A stretch of 64,000 nt of DNA from Metallyticus violacea (Eukaryota > Arthropoda > Insecta > Mantodea > Metallyticidae): positions 138,302,001 to 138,366,000 of the forward strand of contig CM060831.1 of the NCBI GenBank assembly GCA_030762175.1. Reading direction: 5' to 3'. Position 1 is the stretch's first letter. The number at the start of each line of letters is the position of its first letter. This document shows positions 45,601 to 56,820 of this stretch, one piece after another. The translations under genes and the position numbers were made by a program. The notes under the pieces were generated by a model. That model made no database searches and was not told the origin of the DNA. It saw nothing but the letters and a program-made list of their open reading frames with translations.

Positions 45601-48493
45601 GAGTAAAACGTTTATTTGTATACTGTTAGGGAATTGTAAAGCAAGGAAGACACAATAAACATACAGGGTTTTTTTTTTTTAATGATTTATTTAAGGACGC
45701 TCTTTAACAGCTCAGGTCATCAGCATCCCATTTAACTCAGGGCGTGAAACGGCCGACAAATTTTGCTCAGAGGCCTCTCTTTCAGGCTTGAGGTTCTTTT
45801 TCGTGCCATAAATGTACGACACGGGACCCACGGCTTTACTTCCCTTCCGAAGGAAGCCATACTTAGGAGACATACAGGAGTGATAAAGAGAGGCTGGTAA
45901 CTTTTGGAAGGGAGATCCTGACAATTAATACGCAAGAGATGTGGGTGACATGTAAGCCATCTGACAAATAATATAGCAGAGAAAAAAAATGGAGGAAACA
46001 GATTACCCAATAGAGACGCGAGAATGGGAGAAAACATTCTAGAGTTTTCCTAAAAACATATTTGAAAGAAATAAAATAGCTTCATGAAATCAGCAGACTG
46101 CTATGTTTATTTAGTCTTGCCATTTTGCAGTCAAGGCACACTCTCCGTTCCGTTCAGTTGGTTGGAAGAAAAGGCATTCTCCGTTCAATTCTAAGTCAGT
46201 GTGGAAGAGTAGGCACTAGCAGTCCAATGATCTGTTTTTAAGCTTAGTTCAGTAGAAGAGTATTGTTCGTGGAAAACTATCAGTGAAGAGTAGGCAGTTG
46301 TGTCTCAGAATTAGCTGAACTTAGTGCAGTTCAAGAGCAGAGTTTTAGAGTTATTAAAGTGTGTTAACGTCAAAGTGATTGCCATAGTTAATGTGAAAGT
46401 GGCACATATTCTTCAGAAAATAACAGTACATTTTATGAAAAATAAATTGTTTCATTTCGAATAACGAGAGATCTTATCAATCTCCATATACTCCTTCCCC
46501 TTTGGTCACAGGACCATAAAAGTATCCAGCAGCAGAGTTTCAACAGCTGTGGCAAAATATAAGTCAGCAGAAACCAATCATCGAGAGGAAGAATTATCAT
46601 TTACCCCTGAGATTTCATATAACCAATCAAATTAATTTCTTTTTCCAAATCTTTCTCTCCATTCTACATATATTAACACACCCCTTCCATTATTTAAAAC
46701 TGCTACAAAATTAAAGGGTCACAGATTCCAAACTGTTCACATCATGCTCTGATAATGTCTCTACCCACTCCTATTATTTTAGTTAAGTTTAAAACTGGCT
46801 TGAATATATCAAAATTTCAACATTCCTTGAAAATACTTCTCCAGTAACTGTTTCAAGAAGATTATATATTAAACCAGCTGCACACCAACTTACTTTTGCA
46901 ATAGCCTTCCTCTGGTGTAATTTTGATTTTTTCATTGATTATTTGCAGTTGTTGCACTTTTCATTAATGATTTAAAAAAGCTATCACCATTGCACAAAAT
47001 GCCTGTGAAGAACAGACTTTAAATCTATGATGTTTTGATACTTGTTTAATTCATGTGGGATTCACAAGTTTTGTTTTTATTTCATTATTGCAAATAGTTA
47101 AGGTGCAAACTGTTTCTTAGTAAATATCTGAGTAGATTGAATGTATTGCTTTTACAATTTTCCTGAAATTTCATAATCATCAACTTTGCTAAAATGTTCT
47201 CCACCTTTACCACCTTCCAGGCTGAAATCCCTTAGAAAGTTTTTGAACAATAAACTGGCATTCAAAAAGGCTTTCTCCTCCCTATGCTTACAACAATTAA
47301 AATAGTTTGTACAGCAATATATCTATATTTAAAATGCAAGAAAATTACACACTAATCCCTCTTCCCAATATAATTAGAAGATTCTTACTATAAGCTATAC
47401 ATTAAAATGCTAATTAAAAATATATATTCATATTTTACAGTTTAAAATTAATAATATATAAACTGCCCATTAATTTCCAAATAATCATATAGTTATCTGT
47501 ACAACATCCCCAAAGTGTGTTAATTAATAATATATAAACTGGCCAGCAATTTCCAAATAACTATGTAGTTATCTGTACAATATCCCCAGAGTGTGTTACC
47601 CATTCAGATAACACGGTAAATATCCTAAGTATGGTTTCCTTCAGAAGGGAAGTAAAGTCATGGGTCCCATGTTTTAGATTTATGGCACATAAAAGAACCT
47701 CAAGCCTGAAAGAAGAGGCCTCTGAGCAAAATTTATCTGCCATTTCATGTCCCAAATTGATTGGGATGCTGAGATGTTAAACAGCATCCATAAGTAAACA
47801 AAATCTACTATCAAAAGATAACTCAGTTCTGTCAAGCTGCTATATTTTCTGATTCTAGAAGAACAATTATAATTATACCCAGATAAGTGCTAGACGGCCT
47901 TGATGGGCTTGTGGGAGCCCTTTGTTAAATATTTATATTAGTTCCAAACATTTCATTAAAATAGCTTGTAAGAAAATTCAATAAAATAAACATACTTTTC
48001 TAATTTAACCTTCTCCTATTCTATGATCTGCTAAAGTGACCAATTGAAAATATAACAATTTGACAGCATTTGCACCATTGCTGGAGACTCTGCACGAATA
48101 ATTAATATTGGCAACTACCATCATATGACAAATTATTGTTACGAAATCACTCAAATTTCACTAATTTTGTTCCACTTACTTGGAACAATAATTTGTCATA
48201 TTATAATATATTTCACTGGGGGGGGGGGGGAATCATGTTTAAGTTTCCATTAATTTTTGGTGCCATTCAGCTGCTGCGTCATTGTAGTGTTCTATTTTAA
48301 GTATTAATGCTTATATTGATTCTAAATTAATTTGCAACTATGATAGATAAGGTTATGAAAATCCTCTTGTGATAAGACAGCACACTATCAAGTCCTGGGT
48401 TTGAAGCAAAAGCAAATAAGTTTAAAGACTCAAAATCCAAAGATAGTTAAAACAATATTAGTATAGCCCAGATTATTGGTCACATATTATTAA

Positions 48494-48524
<31 letters not shown>

Positions 48525-51500
48525 GTAATATTTTATTATTATTATTGTTGTTGTTGTGTCATTGCTTTAGTATTGCTAGTTAGGTTTATTTCAATTAAGA
48601 AACTCTTTTACATCTTTGGCCATTAGGATTGAATATAGGATGTGAAATGACCAATAAATTTTGCCCATAATCAGGCTTGAGTTTCATTTGCATGCCACAA
48701 ATTATCAAATCTGGACATGGAACTAATTGCTTTATTCCCCTTCTGAAGGAAGCCATACTTCAGATTTTTACAACCTAAAAATCCATGAATACTGGCGGGT
48801 TTGACTAACAACTATGGGTCTGCAATGTAAGTATGGTTAGCACTAGAGCAAACGTGACAAACATTTTATTATTGTGAGGTAGCTATGTTTCCCCCTTCTT
48901 CTGCTTCTATCTCTCCACCAACTACCAGCATTTCTTTCGCTCTTTTTTCTGCAAGACCTTTGTTAAATTATTGCCAGTACACCCCAGATTATACCATATA
49001 CACAATCAGCCATGAAAATAACCAAAAAATTAAGAAATGTTGGAAAATTATGCACCGCATTGCCAAAGTAAAAAAAAAGAGTTTTGCAATAGTGGCAATA
49101 GAGTCTATGATTATTCTACCAATTAAAGGAAAGAATTATACAAAAGAAACATAAAATCTTAACATTGTATACAGCAAAAATTTCAAATATGGTTTTACAT
49201 TTCTTTATTAAAAAAAATTAAACTGAGCTAGATGATTTTAGAGTTAATGTGTTCGGAAGGGAAGTAAAGCCATCGGTCCCATGTCGTGCATTTGCGGCAC
49301 AATAAAGAACCTCAAGCCTGAAAGAAGAGGCTTCTGAGTAAAATTTGTTGGCAGTTTCACGCCCTGATTAGAATGGGACGTTGATGACCTGAGATGTTAA
49401 AGAGCATCCTTAAATAAACAAATAAAAAAAAAAAAGAGTAATGTCTTCAGATACACACAATCTCAGGTTTAATTTCCAGGACCTTTTTTTCCCTATAGAT
49501 TTTGTTAATCACAAAGGCAAATGCCACGTTGGATAGTCAACCAACTAATGTTACAATAAGCGCAATAAAGTCTAAGAAACAATAAACTATCAATTTAACA
49601 AATTAATCAAAATGGGAATGTGTCAGCAACGATTGCAATACAATTTCTAGACATTCACAGTGTGACATGTAATATGTATGAGCTTTCACGAAAAAACAAT
49701 CCTGTATACAATGTGTTTTATTCTTGGTAGCCAGGCATGTCACACTCCTTGCTGCCAACGGGCATCAACACAGATTAATCACTGGTTATGCGTTTGGATA
49801 AAATCAAGGCCACATCCAGCCTGTTTAAGTAAATCATTTTTTAGGAGGACAACAGAGATAGCAACTTCTACCAACAGTTCTGCAATGAGCACTACTGCTG
49901 CTGCAATCATTTACATTGTTATAGCTAAACAATAAAACATTTACCACAGATTTAAAATATAATGCAATAAGCAGTAATTTTGGTTACAATGGATTTAAAA
50001 TGTATAAAAGCTCTTCACATATATTGCCAATTGCAATTGCAATTTTGAAACTAGATACTCATCACATGATTAAGATTTCAGATATCTTCTAATAACCTAG
50101 TTTTTTATTTAGTGCACACCCTATAAACAATTCTATATTTCTATTAAAATCTCTTTTGAAATGGTAAATATGGTATACTAACCGAAGTGCACCTGCAGCA
50201 GCATGCCTTACAGATGAGCTCTGGTCAAACAGAAGTGGAGCTGCTACTTTAACTACCTTGTGCTTCATTACATCTTCAATCGATTCTGGAGCATTAAAAA
50301 CTGTTGCAAGTGTTTGCAACCCAATAACCTTATCTTCAGCATTTGCAGATTGAAGCTGCAAGAAAAAGATAAGCAGTTTATTATAAAACGCATTTACTTA
50401 TGCTATAAGCCATTAAAGAATAAAATTTAAAACTTCAACTTAACTACTCAGGGTACTGGGTGGGGGGGGCACATTTTGGTAATTATTTAGCCTACCATGA
50501 TAACTTTTTAAGGTACTGAAAATCATGTATTTATTGTTAGTTTTGGTTTGAACTGTTTATTCAGTCACTAAATGTGGTAAAATATATTTTATTTTACCTT
50601 GGAATACTGGTTAGTAAAATTTATTCTGATTTGACCATGAGTCATTTAAAATGAATGACAACACTATTGCAGAGAGAGTTTCTATCAGTATAATTAGTTG
50701 ATCTATTCTGAGAATTTGCTGTGGAGGGCAGGAATGTATCTCGGAGAGGGAAAGAGAAAGGCTATTGCCACACTGTAGTTATGACTCAGTTTGTTCACAA
50801 ATGCAGTTGTGTTAGTTCTTTAACCTTTAGGTTGCGGAATATCATACTATTAAAGCCAATACCCTTAAGGAAAGATGTATTGACTAGTCACTAGCTATTA
50901 GTCACCCATTTGAAGTGACTTACAATAAAATTTGCTTGATCTCAAAGGTTGTCACAGCATCCTCACTTATGTTTATTGTTGCAGATGTAGGTGAATGACG
51001 CAAGTATTTTTTGTTGTTGTTTTGATGTATTTCACTTGAAAAGTAGAATATAATCCATTTATGAAAAAAGAGGTAATTCTCTAACTCATCGCATAGGTGC
51101 CGCTACACAGGGACAAGAGGGAGTGTGTCCCTATGGAACTCATTACTAAGGAACATTGTCTCTGAATCAAGAAGTTTATTGCTGAGAAAACTACTTATTC
51201 ATTGTAAGTGCATTTATAATATAAACACTCCATATGAAAAAAGATCACATTTTATCAAATAATAATTTGATATTATAGTCTTGATTATATAATTTAGAAT
51301 TGTTATTACCAATGAAAGATAATATCAAAGAAGACACTGCAAATTTTAAATCTGACCATGCTGTGGACAATGTGTGGCAAAAATAACATCTCTTTTTCAT
51401 GCTTGTGACTACAGTGCAGGAAATAATCTACCTGCAGATATAGATATGAATGTACATTGGGTTAAACAATAAAAAACTCATTAATTAAGGTAAGGCTCCA

Positions 51501-52870
51501 TTTGCCCAAAACACAATATTTATTAACGACTTAAAGATACTAAAAGATGCTCATAATATTTCAATACTATATGTCTCATTGAATAATTTATGCACATGAG
51601 AGATTTTAGAAAATTCTGTGCTTGTGTCTTGCGGTTATGCATTAAACATTTTAGGTTAATCAAGTGCTGAATATATCCACAATGACAAATTCATTTCTCA
51701 CCCTCTTGAAAGGTGAGACTGATTTGCAAGTTCTGTTGTAGTGAAAGCATTAAAGAAAATGCACTTTTTCCTTAATGTTTACCAATAATGCAGTTCCTTA
51801 ACCTCTAATCCCAAGAACAACTTTAATCATTATTGATGTCATTGTTACTTCCATTCTGCCATATTATAATATTAGAAGTAAGCTAGCTCATGTAAATCTA
51901 ACCTATAAATTCTTACTGCGCCAATTTCTTTAAATAATTTCTTGACATGTGACAATAAGATTCGATATCTCATGAGGTATACATAACCTCGTTCTTCACT
52001 GCACAAACATTCACTGATAAAGAATAGAGAAGATGTACAATATTTATATCTACAAAGATATTTATTTAACCTTACTTGGCAAAAGCATGATATGGAAACT
52101 GTCTTCAAGCTAAAAAAAATATATGCATTGTCTGAGCTAACAAATTGGTAGTCTGTTATTTCTTTAGTATTTTCACATGAGATGTGGCAATTACTTTGTA
52201 TGCTTATAAATTTTAACTTGGGCAGGAGGGAATTATAGTATGTGACAAATGAATATCTCTTTATACTGCTCCATTTTGCTATAATTATAAAACATACATG
52301 CTGCCACTTGTCCATTCTCAGATAACGTATCAATACTCTGTTTAACCCATAAAAATAATCAATTTTAATAGAAATGTTAGGTTTTCTAGGGTAATCACCA
52401 AACAAACTTAGCAATTCAGAGTCCAACTTTTCTCACATTTGCCAACATTGATTTATTAGTTTTATTACGACTTTTGAACCTGCATCTTACTGAACTTGGA
52501 ATTTTTCGATGCATTAAATCGAAAATATGTGCCTTCACCCGATTACGTTTATATAAGAACACATGACTAAGATAAACAAAGTGTAGATGAAATACTGCCT
52601 AAGTATTGGTCTCATTTTTCTTTACGAATATTACAAATTGTTCACACCAAATCAACATCTTTCTCTCAATAAGTCTCTGATTAACAAAATATATCACATA
52701 ATTTAAGCACTTACCAAATCAACCAAAGCTTGTATTACAGCTTCTTGCTTCGACACGTGCTTGGCACCACTATCAACCAGTTCGTTTTCCTTTTCAATAT
52801 CCCGAATGCTTGGCAAACCTGTTGGATTCTTTGCTGTCACTTTTCGTTTATTGCGTTTTGTTTTCCCCAT
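36079..52870 (-). CDS. HEATR3: HEAT repeat-containing protein 3, 5' part (three exons)
   Basis: The ATG is at 52870. Exon 1 (52715-52870) encodes residues 1-52, starting MGKTKRNKRKVTAKN, a basic N-terminus typical of the family. Exon 2 (50183-50355) encodes residues 53-110, including NAPESIEDVMKHKVVK and SSSVRHAAAGALR. Exon 3 (36079-36166) continues NLSACGSHEICDLLVEQDVM to LTALIQK at residue 139. All junctions are GT-AG and in phase; R110 is split. The AAGALRNLSACG run across the exon 2-3 junction is diagnostic of HEATR3/Syo1. In other eukaryotes this protein carries ribosomal proteins uL18 and uL5 into the nucleus and supports 5S RNP and 60S subunit assembly. Family members are about 600-700 residues, so roughly four fifths is missing here. 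I found no further exon down to position 1, but short exons could escape me. Intron 2 is 14 kb and full of transposon relics. Confidence 0.85.
36457..36506 (+). repeat. SINE-B 3' end fragment
   Basis: AACCGCCTGTGGTGCCTCAG through AGTGTTAAACACTACTC is the SINE-B tail only. It leads directly into the polypurine repeat. Confidence 0.85.
36505..36616. repeat. Polypurine (AAG)n-(AGG)n tract, about 110 bp
   Basis: An unbroken purine run: AAG units switch to AGG units near 36557, then back to mixed AAG. It probably grew from the SINE-B tail. It lies in HEATR3 intron 2. Confidence 0.95.
36617..39480. other. HEATR3 intron 2, anonymous part
   Basis: AT-rich intronic sequence with an (AT)n microsatellite at 37294-37336. 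No exon or transposon was recognised in the rest. Confidence 0.45.
37294..37336. repeat. (AT)n microsatellite
   Basis: About 21 AT units preceded by CACACACA. Confidence 0.95.
39637..39728. repeat. A-rich simple repeat inside the mariner relic
   Basis: Long A-runs broken by single Gs (AAAAGAAAGAAAA). Overlapping poly-K and poly-F frames here are artefacts. Confidence 0.95.
40007..40276 (+). repeat. SINE-A copy 9 with 9-bp TSD, internal deletion
   Basis: Complete head (TCGGTCCTGGTGGTGTAGTG, GGTTCGAACCC) and tail. About 40 bp around GGCACGAAAAAGAACCTCAA is deleted. The TSD TCCCTAGAA lies at 39998-40006 and 40277-40285. It interrupts the mariner relic. Confidence 0.95.
40950..41690 (+). pseudogene. 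LINE (jockey/CR1-type) reverse-transcriptase C-terminal relic
   Basis: Frames read LQSDLNNIFNWVVNHRMKIT and SKSKIMAF (from 40966), then MEYAAACWGSYRIYQISTLE and KIQQRATKFIKGKK (about 41265-41350), and QDLKLT near the end. These are the post-catalytic motifs of LINE reverse transcriptases: L..DL..L..W...W......K...M.F, then LEYA...W.P......LE..Q..A..F. Frameshifts are common. A 117-bp tandem array follows, plausibly its 3' UTR. Confidence 0.8.
41850..42240 (+). repeat. Tandem repeat, period about 117 bp (3+ units)
   Basis: TTGATGTGTATTTAACTAGA, GACATGTCTTTAGT and GGTGAAATG.AGTTAAT recur from about 41929, 42045 and 42162. The units are diverged. Confidence 0.85.
42271..42521 (+). repeat. SINE-B copy with 13-bp TSD
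   Basis: Head TGGCTGAGGTCGTTAAGGTG, B box GGATTCGAATCC, end GGGTGTTAAACATTATTC. The TSD GTATTTAAATTAA lies at 42258-42270 and 42522-42534. Confidence 0.95.
42535..44579. other. HEATR3 intron 2, anonymous part
   Basis: AT-rich. A 110-codon open frame on the - strand (43139-43471, containing KLRKMCMTPYTETWFKLKRD) matches no family I recognise. It could be an old retrocopy or chance. Confidence 0.35.
44590..44920 (-). pseudogene. Mariner transposase C-terminal relic
   Basis: On the - strand, shifting frames read LHNNACKNILHG (about 44830-44790), then FHLFKHQECFLKNVFNNQEE and AETALRNIIIS (about 44730-44650). This matches the mariner segments LHDNA.PH and DYH.F..L..FL..K.F...E.....F. It is broken by frameshifts. 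Confidence 0.7.
45373..46710 (+). repeat. Dispersed LTR-like repeat, copy 2, containing SINE-A
   Basis: Parallels 23425-24140 segment by segment (TTTTATGTAACTTC to ATTTAAAACTGCTAC). It has about 400 bp absent from copy 1 plus a nested SINE-A. AATAAATTGTTTCATTTCGA near 46441 could be an LTR polyadenylation region. It is non-coding, and its identity is inferred. Confidence 0.68.
45668..45869 (-). repeat. SINE-A copy 10, 5'-truncated, 9-bp TSD
   Basis: Reverse-oriented 3' part with an A-tail (seen as T-run at 45668) and body up to CTTCCGAAGGAAGCCATACT. The TSD ACATACAGG lies at 45659-45667 and 45870-45878, so the truncation happened at insertion. Confidence 0.95.
46711..47440. other. HEATR3 intron 2, anonymous part
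   Basis: AT-rich. Nothing was recognised. Confidence 0.4.
47446..47598 (+). repeat. Tandem duplication, two units of about 77 bp
   Basis: TTAATAATATATAAACTG, AATTTCCAAATAA and TAGTTATCTGTACAA.ATCC each occur twice, ending at GTGTGTTA in both units. Only a few substitutions separate them. Confidence 0.9.
47617..47800 (+). repeat. SINE-A copy 11, 5'-truncated, diverged
   Basis: Starts at ATCCTAAGTATGGTTTCCTT and ends CAGCATCCATAAGTAAAC. It has many C-to-T type changes and has lost part of the terminal stem. Confidence 0.88.
48486..48556. repeat. (ATT)n microsatellite
   Basis: Interrupted ATT repeats followed by GTT units. Confidence 0.92.
48582..48850 (-). repeat. SINE-A copy 12, old and strongly diverged
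   Basis: Recognisable in reverse by AATTTTGCCC, CAGGCTTGAG, CTTCTGAAGGAAGCCATACT and a decayed head (GTAAGTATGGTTAGCACTAG). Confidence 0.8.
49251..49432 (+). repeat. SINE-A copy 13, 5'-truncated
   Basis: Begins TTCGGAAGGGAAGTAAAGCC and ends AAAGAGCATCCTTAAATAAA with an A-tail. Confidence 0.9.
49433..50182. other. HEATR3 intron 2, exon-2 proximal part
   Basis: No transposon or extra exon was recognised. The open frame at 49678-49935 has no family signature. Confidence 0.4.
50356..52714. other. HEATR3 intron 1
   Basis: A 2.36-kb intron bounded by GTAAGT (donor, - strand) and TTTTTCTTGCAG (acceptor). It holds a 184-codon - strand open frame (51872-52426) of unknown nature and a short G-run near 50462. 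No repeat was named. Confidence 0.5.
51872..52426 (-). other. Unassigned 184-codon open frame within HEATR3 intron 1
   Basis: The longest single open frame in the intron, starting MDSELLSLFGDYPRKPN and rich in Y, S, I, K, C and F. I see no domain, signal peptide or similarity. Its composition follows the local AT bias, so chance is the leading explanation. It lies on the same strand as HEATR3 but has no splice sites in suitable phase. Confidence 0.15.
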
Positions 52871-54719
52871 AACTAAACAGTTCACAATAGCTACCTGCAA
52901 CAACCGCGAATCACAAATATTTACCCACAACCATCCACATTCACAATCACAGCGCAGTCATATTGACTGTGGAAAGAATAGAAGTACCCAGAGCAGCCTA
53001 CTGTGTCATAAAGTAACTAAATGTTAAAATTAACATTTCGAAAGTGAAGAGCGAACAATTAAAACAGTATGATAATAAATTACACCTCAAGTTAGAAATG
53101 GCGTATTTTAAAGTTTATTACTTCCATAATGAGCTATATATTTCCCATAAATAACTTCAAATGTTGGCTACTCTGCTGTAACATCAGACCTGCACAATAC
53201 TATGTTTAATATATATATGCCACTGATATACACAAGAAGCAAAACATTTATATTGGATTTGCAGTAACTGTCACTCACGGATCATTTTCTGGGAGAGGCG
53301 GAGAGCAACACATTTGCAAAATAAATTATGATTTACTCGCCGATTCTCAAATCCGGTGTTAAATTTAAATGCCTTACTTGGAATGGTAAGGATTAGCAGC
53401 ATCTACGTATTCCCTGGAGCAATAAATCTCTAACTCTTGTTTCACAGAGATGTTAGATAAACCCTTTACAATTTCTAAAGCTAAGGGCATAAGAATAGTA
53501 TTTCATGTAGATTCAGGTCTCTCGAGCTGTCAGCTGGGAGGCTGGGGACTTTGCCAATAATGGCAGAGATATAAATCCAACCCCGCCAGTATGACTATAG
53601 CTTGTGTATGCGCTTTTCTTGAGGATATTCTCGAGGGACAACTACTTTATCTCTACTTCAAACACAAGAAGACCTTTATTTTCCTCTTGACCCAAAACCC
53701 AATCCCAACCAGTGACAGCCATTTGTTTTCCTCCCCTAGCGCTGCGAGAAAAAAAAGAGGTGGCAATGCTAGAAGAAAATATAAAAGCTGCCGAAAACAA
53801 CAACAATATATTATCGCCAATATTTGAATCCACAGATAAAATAAAACCAGTCATCCTTGCTTTCCTGCTCCATTCCGTAACACGTGTTTTCAGTTCTGAA
53901 CAAAATCTGGACATTTGGAGTCGTAACATTAAAGGAGAAATCTTATTTAAAATAACCGGTGGTATGTACTAATATTAATACCAATGCCCTGAATTTCAGG
54001 ATTCATGCAATGAAAATAAATATTAATCGAAATTATATTTTTAATTAATATGAAAATACTAGGTACCTATAGAATTTATTTCGCGTCAGTCATTTGAAAC
54101 ACATGAAAATTACTTCCTCAAGAAGCAATACGTAATGAAAGCTATGTAAGAAAGTATTTAAATAAACGAAAATATTAAAATATTCCTAAAAATATCTATT
54201 TTATCTCTCTCAAGAATTTTTGAAAACTGCATCCAAGAAATATATCTTATTATTGAATTCATATTCCGCAGCTTAAGGAGTTAATGGGGAATACATGTAC
54301 AATATGTTCCTGCAATGAATCTCGGACATGTAATTGAGGCTAAAAGAAGGAAATATATTGCAAAAAGAACAGTCTTTATTTATTTTATAACATTAATACA
54401 GAGCATTTTAAAACGATCTTATATCCCAATAAGAACAGTTGTAAATAACTATTTGCAATTTTATTGTATTACTAATGGCGTCATTGGTAACACAATGAAA
54501 TCTTTATTATATATTTTATTTACCTCAATCGGAATTTTTAAATCACCATCTTATTGCTTTCCAAGAAAATTACTGTCTTTTTTATAGGCATGGTTTCTTA
54601 TTACAATTTCACAATTTGGTTCCATTCTGCAAATTAAAACTTAAAATTAGTGTGTCGAAGCCATGCACGGTTATTATATAGTATCCATGCGAACAAGGGG
54701 AGCTGCAAATAACTAACAT
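52871..54719. other. Upstream of HEATR3, otherwise anonymous
   Basis: The HEATR3 promoter is expected at about 52870-53000, but I see no clear TATA box. Two overlapping frames at 53591-53972 have no family signature. No divergent gene was recognised. Confidence 0.4.
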
Positions 54720-54731
54720 AACATCTTAAGG

Positions 54732-54988
54732 TTTTTTTTTTTTTTTTTTTTAATTTGGTTTATTTATGCACGCTCTTTAACATATCAAGTCATCAGCGTA
54801 CCATTCAAATCAGGGCGTGAAACGGCCGATATATTTTTCTCAAAGGCCTTTTTTTCAGGCTTGAGGTTCTTTATCGTGTCGTAAATGTACGACACGGGAT
54901 CCACGGCTTTACTTCCCTTGCGAAGGAAGCCATACTTAGGATTTTTACGCCGAAAAAAATCCATCGGGATTGAACCCGTGACTTTGGG
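54732..54988 (-). repeat. SINE-A copy 14 with 12-bp TSD
   Basis: The A-tail (T-run on the + strand from 54732) precedes GCACGCTCTTTAACATATCA. It continues to the B-box region ATTGAACCCGTGACTTTGGG, with the head partly missing. The TSD AACATCTTAAGG lies at 54720-54731 and 54989-55000. Confidence 0.95.
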
Positions 54989-55000
54989 AACATCTTAAGG

Positions 55001-56629
55001 TGGAAGCACGTTGAATAAGAAACGTCGAGCCAAAGAATATCTTTCTCTTTAGTTTGCAGATTCAAAGGGAATTAAGAACAGGAAAACCAATACTAAACCT
55101 TTTTCCCCTCTCTTTAAGGTACAAGATGGCCGGTAATGCTTTGTTGCTATTTTAAGACTGTTACAAAATTAATGACTTATACAAATTTATATAAAAATAA
55201 ATAAAAGAGTGAAATTACAAATGCCATGCTTAAACAGAGAAGTAGAAGAAAACTAGTTCAGATTCCCCATATTAAGAAATAACCCACTGATGCATTTAGA
55301 TGAAACTGAGCACTGCTTGTAGCCAACAGCACACAATTAAACACATTTCTTAATTATATATATTATATAATATATTACATACTTCCATCTCAAAAGAACA
55401 AAAGGCATTTAATAAAATGTAATGAATTATAGATTTTAAGGGTGAATGTAACAAAAGGATAGCCCCTTGAAACACGCCCGCCTAGGTGAATGCTTTATGA
55501 ACACTGCGGAGCCACAAACTCCATCTGCCAGCCGTCCACCAGACAACTCTGATGAATCCATATCACTTCGGAAACAGGAGCAGTTTCAGGACGTGGGTGT
55601 ACAAACGTCATTGAAATAGCGCCTACAGATGTTATAGTCTTCGCCGGAATGGCTGCCACACTTTAAATTGAAAGGAATATTCACTATTTATGCATAAGTA
55701 ACATATCTCCTGGAGAATGTGACTGTTGCACAGTAACTGAACAATTGAAGCAGCGAATATTAATATTTGTCATTAATGGCTATGAAAGAATTCTATCTCT
55801 TTATGTCTCTTATTGCATAAATATGAAAATAGTCGACAGGGAAAGAAGAATGAAGGGGAACATAACTCTCTTCTGTGTTCATAAAAGTTTCGAAACTCTA
55901 GCAAATCATTATTCTGTGATAGCCGCACAATTCCCTTTTGGGCTTTTCAAGATAAATTATCATGATCATTTAGCCCCTTTGTAATCCCTTCTTACCTACA
56001 GCACCACAAGGAATTAAAGCCACTACAGGTAACGTGAATATGGAGCGACCAGGATAAGTCTCCTAACCTAAATCTGAAAGAAGTCGATATTTATATAATC
56101 CTTGGTGCTATGTTTACAGTAATCTAGCGATATCTATCACTGCAAGCCGATTTCACAAGGGGATCGTCGGCACATGGCTATATAATCCCCTACTGAAGCC
56201 AACTTGCATCGTATTGGCTTAAGTGCAGACTCTGGTGCAGCCGTTCTAAACTTTTGCCTTCCACCTGCAGTTTATTCTCATATGTTGCATTCGTAATGCA
56301 AAAAGCTAGTGCTTATTACATCAAACAAAAGGACTTGTACTTCTGCGCACTTCGTTTGTTCTTCTATTGAAATAGGTTAAACAGTTGTTAAATTCATAAC
56401 AAACCATTCTCGTAAGATGAAAACTACAAATAACTTTTTAAAACTTTTAATTGCCACAATTCTTTGGTGTTTTTTTAAAACATATTCCTATATATCTTTT
56501 TTTCCTAAATAGTGGGTTATTATGCATTAAAATATATACACAAAGTTCATAAAACAAAATACGAGGGACAGTTACCAAACTGCAGGTTTCTGCATTAATG
56601 AAACTATGCTAGCATTAAAATCAAATGGC
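55001..56629. other. Anonymous AT-rich sequence
   Basis: Nothing was recognised. Confidence 0.4.
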
Positions 56630-56820
56630 TGATCTACTAGTGCAGTCGGTGACTTCTGTGATTAGGTCTCGGGTTCGATTCCCGGGTGAACAAAATACTT
56701 TTCTTTGATTAAGAAGGTTCCTTGTCATAATCAGAGTCCAGTGTATGAGTGTGAAGTATGGGTTTATGTGTGTGGGTTATTTAATAACCAGTTTGCCTAT
56801 TTCAGGACTACTATTGCGCA
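56630..56820 (+). repeat. Possible SINE-C (tRNA-Lys-like head)
   Basis: TAGTGCAGTCGGTGACTTCT and CTCGGGTTCGATTCCCGGG look like tRNA A- and B-box regions. TTTTCTTTGATTAAGAAGGT follows. 59530-59660 shares this layout. The two copies are few and diverged, so the family is tentative. Confidence 0.5.

Noticed and set aside
52761..53027. 88-codon + strand frame
   Set aside because: It is antisense to HEATR3 exon 1 and its upstream region, with no domain.
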